Shown here one piece after another: positions 63,770-64,000 of a stretch of 64,000 bases of DNA. A model generated the notes under the pieces. That model did no database searches. It was not told the origin of the DNA and saw nothing but the letters and a program-made list of their open reading frames with translations. Numbering within the stretch: position 1 is the stretch's first letter; every line of letters begins with the position of its first letter. Location: positions 310,001-374,000 of the forward strand of contig JADZCR010000006.1 of the NCBI GenBank assembly GCA_020851465.1, given 5' to 3'. Origin of the DNA: Phycisphaeraceae bacterium. GTDB lineage: Bacteria > Planctomycetota > Phycisphaerae > Phycisphaerales > Phycisphaeraceae. Position numbers and translations under genes: made by a program.

Positions 63770-64000
63770 ATGTCGGACACGTCGCTATTTCCCGCGCCGG
63801 ACGATGAAATGCTCGTGAGCATTTACCGCAAGCAGGGTCGGACGCTCGATGACCTGCCGCATACGCCGGAATTCGAGGCGATCTACCAGGCTGTCGGAGA
63901 AGAGACGCTGACGCGCACAGCACTGTTTCATCGGCTGCACAATCTGAGAAAAGCGGGCAGGCTGCCGCGTCTGGGCCGTGCGGCGGAAAAGCCGCCGCGC
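63770..64000 (+). CDS. Hypothetical protein, truncated at window edge
   Basis: An open frame from ATG 63770 to the last base (77 codons, no stop). The product begins 'MSDTSLFPAPDDEMLVSIYR' and includes 'HTPEFEAIYQAVGEE' and 'FHRLHNLRKAGRLPRLGRA'. The even spacing of charged residues looks like a genuine protein, but I do not recognise a family. It is preceded by about 145 bases after glgP with nothing else recognisable. Confidence 0.55.
   Translation, partial: MSDTSLFPAPDDEMLVSIYRKQGRTLDDLPHTPEFEAIYQAVGEETLTRTALFHRLHNLRKAGRLPRLGRAAEKPPR

Noticed and set aside
62292..63923. 543-codon open frame on the minus strand opposite glgP
   Set aside because: It is antisense to a clearly conserved enzyme and has the GC-driven low stop frequency common in this genome; the translation shows no family features.

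Overview
The window looks like a chromosomal segment of a Planctomycetota bacterium, most likely class Phycisphaerae. The reasons are the moderately high GC, the mix of PEP-CTERM secretome genes and prepilin-like proteins with a 'TLVELLVVI' N-terminus, short operons in both orientations, and housekeeping proteins with long low-complexity N-terminal extensions (Rho, PPDK). This placement is inference, because no rRNA gene is present.

Layout. 1-8.3 kb: the 3' end of an RluA-type pseudouridine synthase gene, a cobalamin adenosyltransferase, a CAU tRNA, a three-gene sugar-activation operon (arabinokinase-like GHMP kinase, IMPase-family phosphatase, GalU-like nucleotidyltransferase), a COG2509-type flavoprotein and two sugar-metabolism genes on the minus strand. 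8.4-17.3 kb: a same-strand block with a large membrane protein, an ABC ATPase, a double-length ABC-2 permease, a HEAT-repeat protein, a thioesterase and a C39-like membrane protein. 17.5-28.3 kb: ppdK, an MltA-type lytic transglycosylase, TerC, cmk-plsC, a CE7 esterase, coaE and rho. 28.4-43.8 kb: PilZ, hemW/FHA (divergent, with overlapping start codons), a small zinc ribbon, a lipoprotein, a DciA-like protein, aroK, upp, nfo, a GT-C-like membrane protein, hemA, a siroheme-type dehydrogenase, rarA, DUF971, a thioesterase, an L,D-transpeptidase and cysH.

43.8-55.6 kb is an accessory region. It carries three PEP-CTERM proteins, two prepilin-like proteins, a beta-helix protein, remnants of a beta-helix gene and of an RHS/YD-repeat gene, and three arrays of a composite repeat (45.16-46.33, 47.52-48.61 and 50.71-51.24 kb). 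The repeat consists of ordered blocks: a conserved lead block, 12/13-bp tandem repeats, an invariant-length 76-bp inverted repeat, 31-bp tandem repeats, a block with a Shine-Dalgarno-preceded minus-strand small ORF, and an AT-rich block. It is the most unusual feature of the window. Core genes resume at 55.6 kb: a PhyH dioxygenase, a second CAU tRNA, a UroD-like protein, transketolase, an ExbB/TolQ-like protein, an alpha-glucan phosphorylase and a truncated gene at the right edge.

Functional links. Central carbon flow is represented by PPDK, transketolase, glucan phosphorylase and the sugar-nucleotide operon. Tetrapyrrole and cobalamin metabolism is represented by hemA, the siroheme-type dehydrogenase, hemW, the adenosyltransferase and a UroD-family protein, in scattered positions. 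Envelope functions are represented by MltA, the L,D-transpeptidase, PlsC, the ABC system and the PEP-CTERM/prepilin proteins. No exosortase gene is in the window, so sorting of the PEP-CTERM proteins must rely on genes elsewhere.
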